Assembly (NCBI GenBank): GCA_910585785.1
Contig: CAJUEV010000001.1
Span: 62,001 to 126,000, forward strand
Length of the DNA stretch: 64,000 nucleotides
Source: an uncultured Christensenella sp.
Lineage (GTDB): Bacteria; Bacillota; Clostridia; Christensenellales; Borkfalkiaceae
Direction of reading: 5' to 3'
The translations under genes and the position numbers were made by a program. Positions 43,442 to 52,406 of this stretch are shown one piece after another; the first letter of the stretch is position 1, and every line of letters starts with the position of its first letter. Under the pieces are notes generated by a model. That model saw only the letters and a program-made list of their open reading frames with translations. It was not told where the DNA came from and searched no databases.

Positions 43442-44791
43442 CTAAAATTCAACGGTAAACTTACTACCTTCGCCGAGCGTGCTTTCGACGCTTATTTTCC
43501 AACCGGATTTTTGGCATATCTTTTTGGCAACGGCAAGCCCCAAACCAAAGCCGCCGTTTTTGCCGTTGTGCGATTTGTCAACCGTGAAAAAGCGAGAAAA
43601 TACCTTGCTCATATTTTCTTCCGCAATGCCTATTCCCGTATCTTCAACAGTCAAGCCTTGATAGTTAAGCGTAACCGTTATACTGCCGCCGTCCTTATTG
43701 TATTTAATGGCGTTTCGCACGAGATTTCCGAAGATTTCGCTTAATCGTTCGTGTCTGCTCATTACGATTACGTTATCGTCTATTTTTTCCGTTATCGTAA
43801 TATTCCTTTTGTCCGCTTCGGGTTTCAATGCGGCAATCGTTTCTTTTGCAAGCGCGGAAAAGTCCACTTCGTAAGGGGGTAAATCGTCATTGTCGATTTC
43901 GCTGTAATTGATGATACAGGCAATCAAATTTGTAAGGCGTTCGCTCTGCGTGAGTATTGTTTTATACGCTGTTTTCGTTTGGCTTTCGCTCATACCGCCC
44001 GCCTGTAACAATTCGGCGTAGCCGTGAATAGATGTGAGCGGCGTATTCATCTCGTGCGTTACGTTAGAAATAAATTCGTCCTTTGAAACACGCGCTTTTT
44101 CCACAAGCTCTTTTTCCGATTGTATCTCGCTCATTTGTCTTTGAATATTGCGGTTGCGCTCGTTGAGAATATCGGCTACGGGTTGCAATTCGGAATACTT
44201 GCTTGTAACCTGCGGATTGTTCGCGGCGTCGCTTGCAAGTTTTTTTACGGGCGTTAAGATAAAGTGCGTTGATACAAAGGCTATAACGGCGCACAATACT
44301 ATACACAAGATGAAGAAATATAGGAGAATAGGCAATGATTTTGCAAAAATACTCCAATCGGTATCGGTAAATATAGCAATCCGCACTAAAAATTGTCCGT
44401 CGAAGTTTTTGCAAAAGTACACCATATTTTTACCGAGCGTAGAACTGCCGCGCACGGCAAAGCCTTCTCCGTCGAAAATAGCGTCTTTTATTTCCGATCT
44501 GTCTGAATGGTTTTCCAAATCGTCTTCGGCAATACTGTCGGCAAGTACGTTACCCTGCGCGTCCATAAACGTAATCCTTGCGCCGTTCAATTTTTCCGAA
44601 AAGGCGGCGGCGTTTTGTTCGTTCAAATCGTCCAAATTCAAAGTTTCATCAAAGCTGTTCATATAAACGCGCAAATATTCTTTGCTGTCGTCTATGGACG
44701 ATTTATAATAAACTTGCGTTGCCGCAAAAGAAAAGACAAAAAGACAGGCAAACGTAATTCCAAGCGATAAAATCCAAATGCGCCATTTCAT
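43442..44791 (-). CDS. Sensor histidine kinase, PhoR-like
   Basis: A 449-aa membrane kinase. TM1 lies at ~residues 7-27, an extracellular sensor domain at ~28-150, TM2 at ~155-180, then a HAMP-like linker. The phospho-acceptor is His in VTHEMNTPLTSIHGYAEL (~residue 244); the N box is NLVRNAIKYN, and G1/G2 are DTGIGIAEENMSKVF and GGFGLGLAVAK. It overlaps the response-regulator gene by 4 nt and ends the pst operon, so phosphate sensing is the likely role, by context. Confidence 0.9.
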   Translation of the reverse strand: MKWRIWILSLGITFACLFVFSFAATQVYYKSSIDDSKEYLRVYMNSFDETLNLDDLNEQNAAAFSEKLNGARITFMDAQGNVLADSIAEDDLENHSDRSEIKDAIFDGEGFAVRGSSTLGKNMVYFCKNFDGQFLVRIAIFTDTDWSIFAKSLPILLYFFILCIVLCAVIAFVSTHFILTPVKKLASDAANNPQVTSKYSELQPVADILNERNRNIQRQMSEIQSEKELVEKARVSKDEFISNVTHEMNTPLTSIHGYAELLQAGGMSESQTKTAYKTILTQSERLTNLIACIINYSEIDNDDLPPYEVDFSALAKETIAALKPEADKRNITITEKIDDNVIVMSRHERLSEIFGNLVRNAIKYNKDGGSITVTLNYQGLTVEDTGIGIAEENMSKVFSRFFTVDKSHNGKNGGFGLGLAVAKKICQKSGWKISVESTLGEGSKFTVEF

Positions 44792-45429
44792 AATTTGTAC
44801 CCCACACCGAATATCGTTTCAATCTTTACGCCGAGCTTGCGAAGACGGGCAACGTGATTGTCAAGCGTTCGCGTTTCGCCTACGTCGTACCCCCAAACTT
44901 CGCATAAAAGTTTTTCACGGGATAAAACTTTTTCGTGATTTTCCATAAAATATTGTAATAGTTCAAATTCCTTATGATTGAGCGATACTTCTTTGCCGTC
45001 GATTTCGCAGACGAAAGTTTCAGAGTTCAGCGTAACATTACCAACCGACAAAACGCTTTGTCGCTGTTTTCCGCGCAATCTTGCGTTTACTCTTGCCGTA
45101 AGTTCCAATACGGAAAAGGGCTTTGCTATATAATCGTCCGCGCCCATATTCAAACCGTTTACCTTATCTTCTTCCTTTGATAGTGCGGAGAGCATAATAC
45201 AGCTTACGGCAGGAAATTTCTCTTTGATAAAACGCAGAGCGTCTAAACCGCTTCCGTCGGGTAACATTATATCAAGCAATGCAACGTCCGGCTGTTCGCC
45301 CAAAAGTGCGGCGGTAAAAGATTTCAAGGTTGAAAACGCCTTGAAATCCAAGCCGTTCATCTCTAATGCGACCTTGATTAGTCCGCAAATGCTTGTATCG
45401 TCTTCTAAAATAAAAACCGTACCTTTCAT
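44788..45429 (-). CDS. OmpR/PhoB-type response regulator
   Basis: A 213-aa regulator. The receiver domain has acidic pocket EDD, the phospho-acceptor Asp in VALLDIMLPDGSG (~residue 53), and Lys in DYIAKPFSVLEL. The C-terminal winged helix (EVSLNHKEFELLQYFMENHE and TLDNHVARLRKLG) binds DNA. The AAGGTGATATT site precedes the ATG. It has its own promoter in the 83-nt gap behind pstB. Confidence 0.93.
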   Translation of the reverse strand: MKGTVFILEDDTSICGLIKVALEMNGLDFKAFSTLKSFTAALLGEQPDVALLDIMLPDGSGLDALRFIKEKFPAVSCIMLSALSKEEDKVNGLNMGADDYIAKPFSVLELTARVNARLRGKQRQSVLSVGNVTLNSETFVCEIDGKEVSLNHKEFELLQYFMENHEKVLSREKLLCEVWGYDVGETRTLDNHVARLRKLGVKIETIFGVGYKL

Positions 45430-45446
45430 AATATCACCTTGCTTTA

Positions 45447-45452
45447 ATTATA
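45447..45452 (-). promoter_or_regulatory. -10 box upstream of the response regulator
   Basis: Extended -10 TGATATAAT on the minus strand, ~18 nt upstream of the ATG at 45429, with an A/T-rich weak -35 (TTTATT). It allows regulator and kinase expression apart from the pst genes. Confidence 0.5.
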
Positions 45453-45512
45453 TCATTTTTTGTTTGATAAATAAAGTGTTGAGAATATGCCGCTTGTAAT
45501 AAAATTGTAATA

Positions 45513-46304
45513 TCAACCAAATCTGCCGTTGATATAATCGTCTGTTTTTTTGTTCTGCGGATGAGCAAACAACTTTTTCGTTTCGTCCATTTCAATCATT
45601 TCGCCCAAAAGGAAGTACGCCGTATAGTCGGCTATTCTGAACGCCTGCTGCATATTGTGCGTTACCATAATAATAGTCATATTCTTTTTGAGTTCCATAC
45701 ATAATTCTTCGATTTTACCCGTCGATATGGGATCGAGCGCACTCGTCGGTTCGTCCATTAAAAGAATTTGCGGCTCAACGGACAGCGCACGGGCAATACA
45801 AAGCCTTTGCTGTTGACCACCCGAAAGACCGAGCGCGGATTTATTCAACCTATCTTTTACTTCGTCCCACATAGCCGCGCCTTTGAGCGAGCTTTCGACT
45901 ATACCGTCCAATTCGCTTTTAGAGCGTATTCCGAACGTGCGCGGACCGTATGCGATATTATCGTAAACACTCATAGCAAGCGGATTTGGACGCTGAAACA
46001 CCATACCCACGTTTTTCCGAAGGCGCGACAAATCTGTTTTCCTTGCGTAAACATCGGTGTTGCCGATTTTGATTTCACCCGTTATTTTACAGCCTTCAAT
46101 TAAATCGTTCATTCGGTTAAGCGATTTTATGAGCGTGGATTTGCCGCAACCCGACGGTCCGATTAAAGCGGTGAGTTTATTTTTCGGAAAATCCATATAA
46201 ATGCTTTTTAACGCGTGAAACGAGCCGTAGTATAAATTCATTTCCTTGACCGAAACGGCAATATCGCCGCTCAAATCAAATTGCTCTATAATGTGTTTTT
46301 TCAT
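45513..46304 (-). CDS. pstB: Phosphate ABC transporter ATPase PstB
   Basis: A 263-aa ATPase. Walker A is GPSGCGKST (~residues 49-57), the PstB-specific FQRPNPLAMSVYDNIAYGPR Q-loop region follows, then signature LSGGQQQRLCIARAL, Walker B ILLMDEPTSALDP and VTHNMQQAFR. It overlaps pstCA by 4 nt. It completes the importer; the usual downstream phoU is absent. Confidence 0.97.
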   Translation of the reverse strand: MKKHIIEQFDLSGDIAVSVKEMNLYYGSFHALKSIYMDFPKNKLTALIGPSGCGKSTLIKSLNRMNDLIEGCKITGEIKIGNTDVYARKTDLSRLRKNVGMVFQRPNPLAMSVYDNIAYGPRTFGIRSKSELDGIVESSLKGAAMWDEVKDRLNKSALGLSGGQQQRLCIARALSVEPQILLMDEPTSALDPISTGKIEELCMELKKNMTIIMVTHNMQQAFRIADYTAYFLLGEMIEMDETKKLFAHPQNKKTDDYINGRFG

Positions 46305-48082
46305 ATCTTTTTTCTCCGATTAAATAACCATTCCACAAGTGAAACGAATAAGTTAAGTATGATGACGAATATAAGCAATATGCTTGCCGTAGCGTAGGCT
46401 TCGTTTACTTGCAAGCCGTTACTCATAAACTTCCATACGAGAACGGCGAAACTTGCCGCGCCATCACCGTAACCTTGCGGAATAAAAGTAGATGCCGAGC
46501 CTACCGTAAATATGAGAGCCGCGCTTTCGTTTACAATTCTTCCGATTGAAAGAATAATCGACGTTATAATTCCCGTAATTGCCTGCGGCAGAACGACGAC
46601 GAAAATCGTCCGCAGTTTTCCCGCGCCGAGAGCGTAACTTGCTTCACGCATACTGTCGGGCACTTCCGATAAACTTTGTTCGGTGCTGCGTATAATCGTA
46701 GGCAAAATGATAAGAGCCAAAGTAATACCGCCCGCCCATAGAGAATAGCCCATATTCATACCGATTACAAAGAATACCATTCCGAACAGCCCGAATATTA
46801 TCGACGGAATACCGGCAAGCGTATCGACGAACAAGCGTATCACTTTAACGAAAATGCTTCCTTTCTTTGCATACTCGTTCAAAAAGATTGCCGCGCCTAC
46901 ACCGAGCGGCAAAGCAAGCAACAGCGCAAGACCTATAAGCATTGTAGTTGATACAAAAGCGGGCGCAAGCGTCGTGTGTGCGTTACCGCTTTCCCCGAAC
47001 ATAAAATCAATACTCAAATGCGGAAAGCCTTTTACGAAAACGAATATTACGATAAATGCGAGAACGAACGCAACCAGCAAAGAAATAACCCAAGAAACTA
47101 TCCATAGCGCATCGCAAGCGCTACCCGTGCGACGATAGCTTTTTAACGTATCTTTCTGATCGCTTTCTCTCAATCTACGAGAGAAGAATTTATTGCCGCC
47201 CTTGCTGTCCTTTTTTACAGCCATAAGGCAAAGATTAAGTATGAGTATAAAGATAAGCAATACGAACCCGTCGGCAATAAGCGCAGACTGTTCGGACGGC
47301 GTTGCATAACCCCAATTCTGTACGATATTGCTTGTGAGCGTGGTAAACGGCACGAACGCACCGAACGGATAACCCGAACCGTTACCCACTATCATCTGAA
47401 CAGCCATTGTTTCGCCGATTGCCCGACCTATGCCGAGTATGATTGCCGATATAATTCCGCTCTTTGCGGCGGGCAGCAAAACTTTCCATACCGCTTGATT
47501 TTTTGAACAGCCAAGTGCGAGCGCACCTTCATAATAGTGCATAGGTACGGCTTCCAAACTGTTTTTGGTTATGGAAGTTATTGTCGGTAATATCATAACC
47601 GAGAGAATAAGCGTACACGCCAAAAGTCCGAAACCCGCATTATTCGGGTGGAATATATCGACGAGTAGCGGCATTAAAAATTTATACCCGAACAGACCGT
47701 ACACGATAGACGGAATACCCGCAAGCAAATTTACTATCTGCGTATATATCTTTTTCAGTCGTTTAGGGCAATAAAATACAAGCCAAATCGCCGTAAATAC
47801 AGCAAGCGTACCGCCGAGCAGTACGGCGCATACGGTAAGAAAGAACGTGCCGACAATCATTCGCCATATCCCGAAAGTTTCCGATTTTGCCGACCATTCA
47901 GAGCCAAAAATAAACTTGAAAAAACCTATATCACGAAAAGCGGGTATGCTTGCATAAAGCAAATAACCGATAATCGTAAACACGGCAAGAATGGAAAATG
48001 CCGCAAGGGCTATAAATATTGCCTTTGCGATATTTTCCTTTAAAAAAAACTTTGCCGTTTTTATCTTTGTTAGCGTAGTCAT
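46301..48082 (-). CDS. Fused phosphate permease PstC-PstA
   Basis: A 593-aa protein combining two permease subunits normally encoded separately. Residues ~1-295 are PstC-like (IPSIVYGLFGYKF, EAA loop ALALGCSKNQAVWKVLLPAA, GRAIGETMAVQMIVG). Residues ~325-593 are PstA-like (TLAGIPSIIFGLFGMVFF, EAA loop ASYALGAGKLRTIFVVVLPQ, GRIVNESAALIFTVG). The joining loop (~295-325, KKDSKGGNKFFSRRLRE) is cytoplasmic and charged. About 12 helices in total. The two EAA loops would contact a PstB dimer. Confidence 0.93.
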   Translation of the reverse strand: MTTLTKIKTAKFFLKENIAKAIFIALAAFSILAVFTIIGYLLYASIPAFRDIGFFKFIFGSEWSAKSETFGIWRMIVGTFFLTVCAVLLGGTLAVFTAIWLVFYCPKRLKKIYTQIVNLLAGIPSIVYGLFGYKFLMPLLVDIFHPNNAGFGLLACTLILSVMILPTITSITKNSLEAVPMHYYEGALALGCSKNQAVWKVLLPAAKSGIISAIILGIGRAIGETMAVQMIVGNGSGYPFGAFVPFTTLTSNIVQNWGYATPSEQSALIADGFVLLIFILILNLCLMAVKKDSKGGNKFFSRRLRESDQKDTLKSYRRTGSACDALWIVSWVISLLVAFVLAFIVIFVFVKGFPHLSIDFMFGESGNAHTTLAPAFVSTTMLIGLALLLALPLGVGAAIFLNEYAKKGSIFVKVIRLFVDTLAGIPSIIFGLFGMVFFVIGMNMGYSLWAGGITLALIILPTIIRSTEQSLSEVPDSMREASYALGAGKLRTIFVVVLPQAITGIITSIILSIGRIVNESAALIFTVGSASTFIPQGYGDGAASFAVLVWKFMSNGLQVNEAYATASILLIFVIILNLFVSLVEWLFNRRKKI

Positions 48083-48083
48083 A

Positions 48084-48884
48084 TTACTTTACCGAAATAT
48101 AACCCGCGCCCGTTATAACCGTTTGAGCTTCCGCACTCATAATATAGTCGTAAAAGCCTTGTGCCGCCGCCGACAGCGTTCCGTTTTCTTTGAGTACGAT
48201 AACGAACGGACGTTGCAGAGCATAAGTGTTATTCATAATGTTTTCCACCGTGCAAGCAACACCGTCTAAACTTACCGCTTTAACCGTACTTTGCAAACTG
48301 CCATAAGATATGTAGCCGATACTGTTTGTCGAGCCTTGTATCGCTTCGATTACGTTACCCGTTTCGGCAAGCGTGGCAACGCTCGTAGCGTAACCGTTTT
48401 CGATTTTCAAAAGCTCGTCGAACGCCGTGCGCGTTCCGCTTGACGCATCCCTGCCGATTGCCGCCGTTATCGTAGTGTCGGGAATTGCCGTACCGCTTTC
48501 ATAGAGTGCTTTCACGTCGGTTTTGCTCACGTCCGTAACAGAACAGTCTTTGTTGACGATAAGGGCAATACCGTCCATACAAAGCGTATAGCCTTTCACA
48601 CCCGTTTCGCTCGACTTCAATTCACGCGAAGACATACCGAAATCGTTTAAGCCGTTTTGCGTATCACTTATACCCGCGCCGGACGAAGACATATTTACCG
48701 TAATTCTTACGTCGTGCGTCTTTTCGTATTCCGCCGCAAGTTTTTCCATTATGGGTGTAACGGAAGACGAACCCGAAACGGTAATGCTTTCCTTTTTACT
48801 ACCGCAACCGCCGAGCGCAACCATAGAGCTACCGATTGCAGCTATGCACAATGCACTCATCAAAATTTTTGTCAGTTTGTTCAT
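48084..48884 (-). CDS. pstS: Phosphate-binding lipoprotein PstS
   Basis: A 266-aa binding protein. The signal peptide MNKLTKILMSALC... ends with lipobox ALGG-C (~residue 27). The phosphate-binding GSSSVTPIMEKLAAEYE and SSSGAGISDTQNG segments and ASSGTRTAF are typical. I start at 48884, where AAGGAG lies 10 nt upstream; a longer frame would prepend 19 residues. It heads the pst operon, 1 nt before pstCA. A candidate promoter (TTGTTA-N16-TATACT, 48928-48955) lies upstream; I could not identify a convincing Pho box. Confidence 0.95.
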   Translation of the reverse strand: MNKLTKILMSALCIAAIGSSMVALGGCGSKKESITVSGSSSVTPIMEKLAAEYEKTHDVRITVNMSSSGAGISDTQNGLNDFGMSSRELKSSETGVKGYTLCMDGIALIVNKDCSVTDVSKTDVKALYESGTAIPDTTITAAIGRDASSGTRTAFDELLKIENGYATSVATLAETGNVIEAIQGSTNSIGYISYGSLQSTVKAVSLDGVACTVENIMNNTYALQRPFVIVLKENGTLSAAAQGFYDYIMSAEAQTVITGAGYISVK

Positions 48885-48989
48885 TTTTTTGTTTCTCCTT
48901 GAATTTTTTATTTCTGTCGCTTGACAAGTATAGAATAGCAAGAAGAAGTAACAAAGTTAGTCAGTCAGTTGCAATAAATATGTAAAAAG

Positions 48990-49016
48990 AAACAGGACTT
49001 CGATTTGAAATCCTGT
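48990..49016. terminator. Bidirectional hairpin upstream of pstS
   Basis: AACAGGA...TCCTGTT with A tracts before and T tracts after, usable on both strands. It insulates pstS from the region to its right. Confidence 0.6.
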
Positions 49017-49067
49017 TCTTTTTCATCGCTTGAAAGTGCAACTCTTATAAAATTTTTGTTTTTTAAT

Positions 49068-49100
49068 CCCTATGGGAATTGCGCTTTTGGCGGGCTGTTT
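49068..49100 (+). repeat. Short dispersed repeat, copy 2
   Basis: CCCTATGG (49068-49075) and GGCGGGCTGTTT (49089-49100), matching copy 1 at 39057-39089 in inverted orientation with identical spacing. Confidence 0.6.
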
Positions 49101-49117
49101 TACACTTTTCAACCGTT

Positions 49118-49148
49118 AAAAAAGCAAGGTTCAAAACCTTGCTTTTTT
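49118..49148. terminator. Terminator hairpin in the pst-yeh intergenic region
   Basis: AAAAAAGCAAGG / CCTTGCTTTTTT, a perfect 12-bp stem with a 7-nt loop, bidirectional. A relative of the same stem is found at 58891-58930. Confidence 0.75.
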
Positions 49149-49302
49149 GAATTTAAATCATAATTGCAAATTTTTCGCAACGCCGTACAAACAATTAAAT
49201 CGATTTAATCGGTAAGCCGTTTTCCGTTACACTGCTATTTGCGTGCTTACCGCTTGTGTTTACTTTTTTATGTAAGGCTGAAACGTTCTTCTATCTTTGC
49301 GT

Positions 49303-49438
49303 TTACAGCAGACGCGTCAAACTTAATTTCTTTTCAATCGCATATTGGTTGGCTTTCGCCATAGCATACTGCTCTAATTCTGATTTCATTTTTTTGTAAT
49401 TTCTTTTGTTCCGCTTTTTCAGTCGGATTAACTTTTAT
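49303..49438 (-). pseudogene. Small gene remnant with AUA start and frameshift
   Basis: AGAGG followed by ATA (49436-49438) opens a frame reading KVNPTEKAEQKKLQK. An A7 run near 49389-49396 then breaks the frame, after which MKSELEQYAMAKANQYAIEK and eight more residues run to a TAA at 49303. The charged, helical composition is protein-like, but I recognise no family. The rest of the 48,885-49,491 gap holds only the terminators and repeat listed. Confidence 0.35.
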
Positions 49439-49491
49439 AAAACCTCTTTAATTCAAATTGTTTTAAGCGTGCAACCTCGAAAAATAAACCG

Positions 49492-49704
49492 TTATGCGCT
49501 GATAAAAACGTGCATCAACGCAAAATTTTCAGCCGCTTTTTTATAGTCGCCGACGGAAACCGCCGCGGCATATTGCGAAAGAAGCTCCGCAATATTCTTC
49601 AAACCCGCCTGTCTTGCCGTCGCGGCAAGTTCCTTTGCGCCGTCGGTATATCCGTAGGCAACCGTTCTTTCCATAAACTCGCGAAGGCGCTCGTCAAAAT
49701 TCAT
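49492..49704 (-). CDS. 70-aa helical protein, last gene of the yeh-type operon
   Basis: A small protein (MNFDERLREFMERTVAYGYT...) predicted to be three helices, TPR-like in character. Its ATG follows the SWIM-protein stop directly, and GGAGG lies inside the end of that gene at ideal spacing, so it is part of the operon. No E. coli yeh counterpart of this size is known to me. It may be a helical adaptor for the cluster. Confidence 0.7.
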   Translation of the reverse strand: MNFDERLREFMERTVAYGYTDGAKELAATARQAGLKNIAELLSQYAAAVSVGDYKKAAENFALMHVFISA

Positions 49705-51321
49705 TTAAAACCTCCGTTTTTTAAAACCTTCAAAATACAAATTGACTTCGCTACCGCCCTCAAAAAGGGCGCGCAAAATAAAATCGCCGCCGTAATTTTC
49801 AAGCACGGCGTAACCGTTTTTGCGCCGACTTTCGGTAAGCAATTTACACGCCGATTTTGTCGCCTCGTTCAAATCCATAACGGCGATTAATTCGCGGTTG
49901 CCCAAAATAAGCGTAATTTCTACCGTTCCGTAATCGTTAAGTTCCGCCTGCAACCCGTCGTAGGGCACAACGAACCTGCGCGCCGACGACGCTCCGAAGT
50001 AATCGCGCGCGGCAACGCTGCGTTCAAGCGCGGCGTAATCGCTTTCATAAACGTCAAGCGAGGCAAACTCGTCCACCGCCACGCCCAGATTTTGCACAGT
50101 AGTGTTTTCTGTCAAGGAAAGGCGCGCGCCGTTGCTTTTGAAGTCTGACAATACTATTTTGCAACCAGAAACGGAGGACAAAACCGCTTCCGTCTGGTTT
50201 TTTGCTTTATTCAAAATTTCGTCTTCATCGTAGTCCGAGTATATTGTGGGAAACACCGCGCTTAAAGAAAACGTTTCGCCGTTGCAAACAAATATATGCG
50301 AAGCGCCGACGTAGCCCGTTTCGGTAAAAAACGGATAGCAACCGAGCGAAATTAAAGTTTGCTTGGAAACCGGATAATACGCCTTTTTTTCGCTTTGCAA
50401 AAGCATAGCAAGCGCGTCCCCGCGCAAAGCGTTTTTGCTAACCGCCGAAAGCAGATTGTACGCTTTGCAATAGTGGTACAATAATCTGCCGTCGTCGGTA
50501 AACAGTTTGTTTTCGGTAACTTCTTCAAGCAATTGCGACAGACTGCGCAAATTTACTCCTAGCGGCGCCGCGTATTTTGAGAGATTTAAACTGTAAAACA
50601 TTATCAACTGCGAATCCACCGCCGTAGCGGAATACAGTCCGCGTACCAAAAGGCGGGATAATAAACCAAGGCAGGATTCTATCAGTTCAAGAGTGTGAGA
50701 GTCGGGCAAAGAAAAATCCGCAACAACCTGCTCTCCCGTTCTGTCCGACCACATTTTTAACAGCGCTATCGCACGATGTTCGCAAACGCTTTTTTTGCAC
50801 GAACAAACGGAGTCGCCTGCGTCCGACGACAAAAACACAGTCTTGTGTCCGTTTACAAGCGCGGACGGCGGATTTGACGACGTAATTTCAACGTGCGCGG
50901 AATAATAACGTTCCGTAGCGGACTGAAAAATTTTATCGCCGACAAGTTTACGTATTCCGTCCTTATCCAAAGTAACGGGTTTTGGCGGCTCGGTTTGGGC
51001 GGCGGGCGCGCCCTCGCCCGTACTTTCGCTTTCGTAATCCGCGCTTTCGGCAACGGCAATAACGCCGGCTATTATGTGCCTGCAAATTAATGGCGAAGGG
51101 CAAGTGCAGCGGAAAGACTCTCTTTTTTCGCCGAGGGTAACCGTTTCGCCGCCGATTTTTACCTTAAATTTTTCGTCCGCGAAGGATATTGAAGGTTTTC
51201 CGTTTTGCAGCTCTTTTAAAGCGCGCTTATACTCGCCCATATTTGCAAGGGCGGCAAGGCAAGTTTGATTATTTAGCGCTTTAAGCGCGGAAATTACTTG
51301 TTTGCAACTATCCATTCGCAC
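49705..51321 (-). CDS. yehQ: SWIM zinc-finger protein, YehQ-like
   Basis: A 538-aa protein with two SWIM zinc-binding motifs (CxCx(n)CxH): CTCPSPLICRHIIAG (~residues 70-84) and CSCKKSVCEHRAIALL (~176-191). The remainder is helical without a known fold. SWIM domains bind DNA or proteins. Position as the fifth gene after WGR-MoxR-DUF5682-VWA matches E. coli yehQ. The start overlaps the VWA gene by 28 nt. Confidence 0.85.
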   Translation of the reverse strand: MRMDSCKQVISALKALNNQTCLAALANMGEYKRALKELQNGKPSISFADEKFKVKIGGETVTLGEKRESFRCTCPSPLICRHIIAGVIAVAESADYESESTGEGAPAAQTEPPKPVTLDKDGIRKLVGDKIFQSATERYYSAHVEITSSNPPSALVNGHKTVFLSSDAGDSVCSCKKSVCEHRAIALLKMWSDRTGEQVVADFSLPDSHTLELIESCLGLLSRLLVRGLYSATAVDSQLIMFYSLNLSKYAAPLGVNLRSLSQLLEEVTENKLFTDDGRLLYHYCKAYNLLSAVSKNALRGDALAMLLQSEKKAYYPVSKQTLISLGCYPFFTETGYVGASHIFVCNGETFSLSAVFPTIYSDYDEDEILNKAKNQTEAVLSSVSGCKIVLSDFKSNGARLSLTENTTVQNLGVAVDEFASLDVYESDYAALERSVAARDYFGASSARRFVVPYDGLQAELNDYGTVEITLILGNRELIAVMDLNEATKSACKLLTESRRKNGYAVLENYGGDFILRALFEGGSEVNLYFEGFKKRRF

Positions 51322-52406
51322 AATTCCTTAGGCGTTTTAGACGCCACTTTCGCACCCAGCCGCACAAGTTTATCCGCCGCCGCCTCGTCGTAACTTGCGC
51401 AACCGTTATAGTCCATAGCCGTGAGGACAAGAAACTTTGCACCGCTGTTTATTATGCTTGAAGCCGCGGCGTACATTTTTTTGTATCCGCCGCCGTCTGC
51501 AAGGTCTGAAATTAATATAACCATAGTGTCGCGCGGTTCTTTAATCAACTTTTCGCCATATGAAAGCGCAAGCCCTATGTCCGTTCCGCCGCCAAGTTGC
51601 ACGGCAAACAGCAACTCGGTTATGTCGTTGCATTGCTCGGTTAAGTCCACTACCTGCGTATCGAAAACCACCATACGCACGTCCAAAAAGGAAGTTTTTG
51701 CAAGAATCGAGGCAAGCAGAGCCGAATTTATTACCGAATTTGCCATACTTCCGCTTTGGTCTACAAGCAAAATAATACGTTTCTTTGTTGTTTTTTCGGA
51801 ATTTTCCCTGAAAATTATGCGGTTGGGATAAATTCGCTTTGTCTGCGCGTTATATGTTTTTAAATTTTTGCGAATGGTCGCCGCAACGTCCAAATTTTGC
51901 AGGTTGCCGTGATAGCACCTGTTGAAACTTTTAGTATGACTGAAAAGCGCGGGGCTTATTTCATTTTTCATTCTTTCGCTGAGTTCTTCGGCAACCCTGC
52001 GCACAAGGTTTTTAACCTTGCACATATTTTCGGGAGTGAGCACGCTTTTAAAGGTAAGAACTTTGCACAAAACGTTAATATCCGGAGTAATGTTTTCCAA
52101 AACGGCGTCGTCCGCCAAAAGTTCAGCCATATCGAATTTTTCTATGGCGTGCCCTGTAATCACCTCAAATCCGTGCGGAGGAAAAACTTGCTTTGCGGCG
52201 TTAATCCACTCGGGAACCGTATAAACGCTTGCGCCTTGTCCGCCCGCAAGCCCGCCGCGCTTTACGTCGCTCGCGCCGTAAATATAATCGAGCACGTCGT
52301 TCAGTTTTTTAAGCGATTCGGCGCCGTCGCCGCCTGAACAACCGCAACTACCCCCCTCGCGATTGCCCAAAATTACATTCCAACGGTTTATTTGTTTAAC
52401 GTTCAT
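51294..52406 (-). CDS. yehP: VWA-domain protein, YehP-like
   Basis: A 370-aa protein with a C-terminal von Willebrand A domain. The MIDAS motif is LLVDQSGSMANS (~residues 218-229), with the later Thr in GGGTDIGLAL and Asp in LISDLADGG completing the metal site. The N-terminal ~200 residues are helical and include a Cys-rich GGSCGCSGGDG stretch. VWA proteins commonly pair with MoxR ATPases to load metals or remodel complexes. It overlaps both neighbours (11 and 28 nt). Length matches E. coli YehP. Confidence 0.9.
   Translation of the reverse strand: MNVKQINRWNVILGNREGGSCGCSGGDGAESLKKLNDVLDYIYGASDVKRGGLAGGQGASVYTVPEWINAAKQVFPPHGFEVITGHAIEKFDMAELLADDAVLENITPDINVLCKVLTFKSVLTPENMCKVKNLVRRVAEELSERMKNEISPALFSHTKSFNRCYHGNLQNLDVAATIRKNLKTYNAQTKRIYPNRIIFRENSEKTTKKRIILLVDQSGSMANSVINSALLASILAKTSFLDVRMVVFDTQVVDLTEQCNDITELLFAVQLGGGTDIGLALSYGEKLIKEPRDTMVILISDLADGGGYKKMYAAASSIINSGAKFLVLTAMDYNGCASYDEAAADKLVRLGAKVASKTPKELCEWIVANK

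Noticed and set aside
48928..48990. Pho box upstream of pstS
   Set aside because: CTGACTGACTAAC-like short repeats are visible, but they do not give a convincing pair of 7-nt direct repeats at 11-nt spacing.
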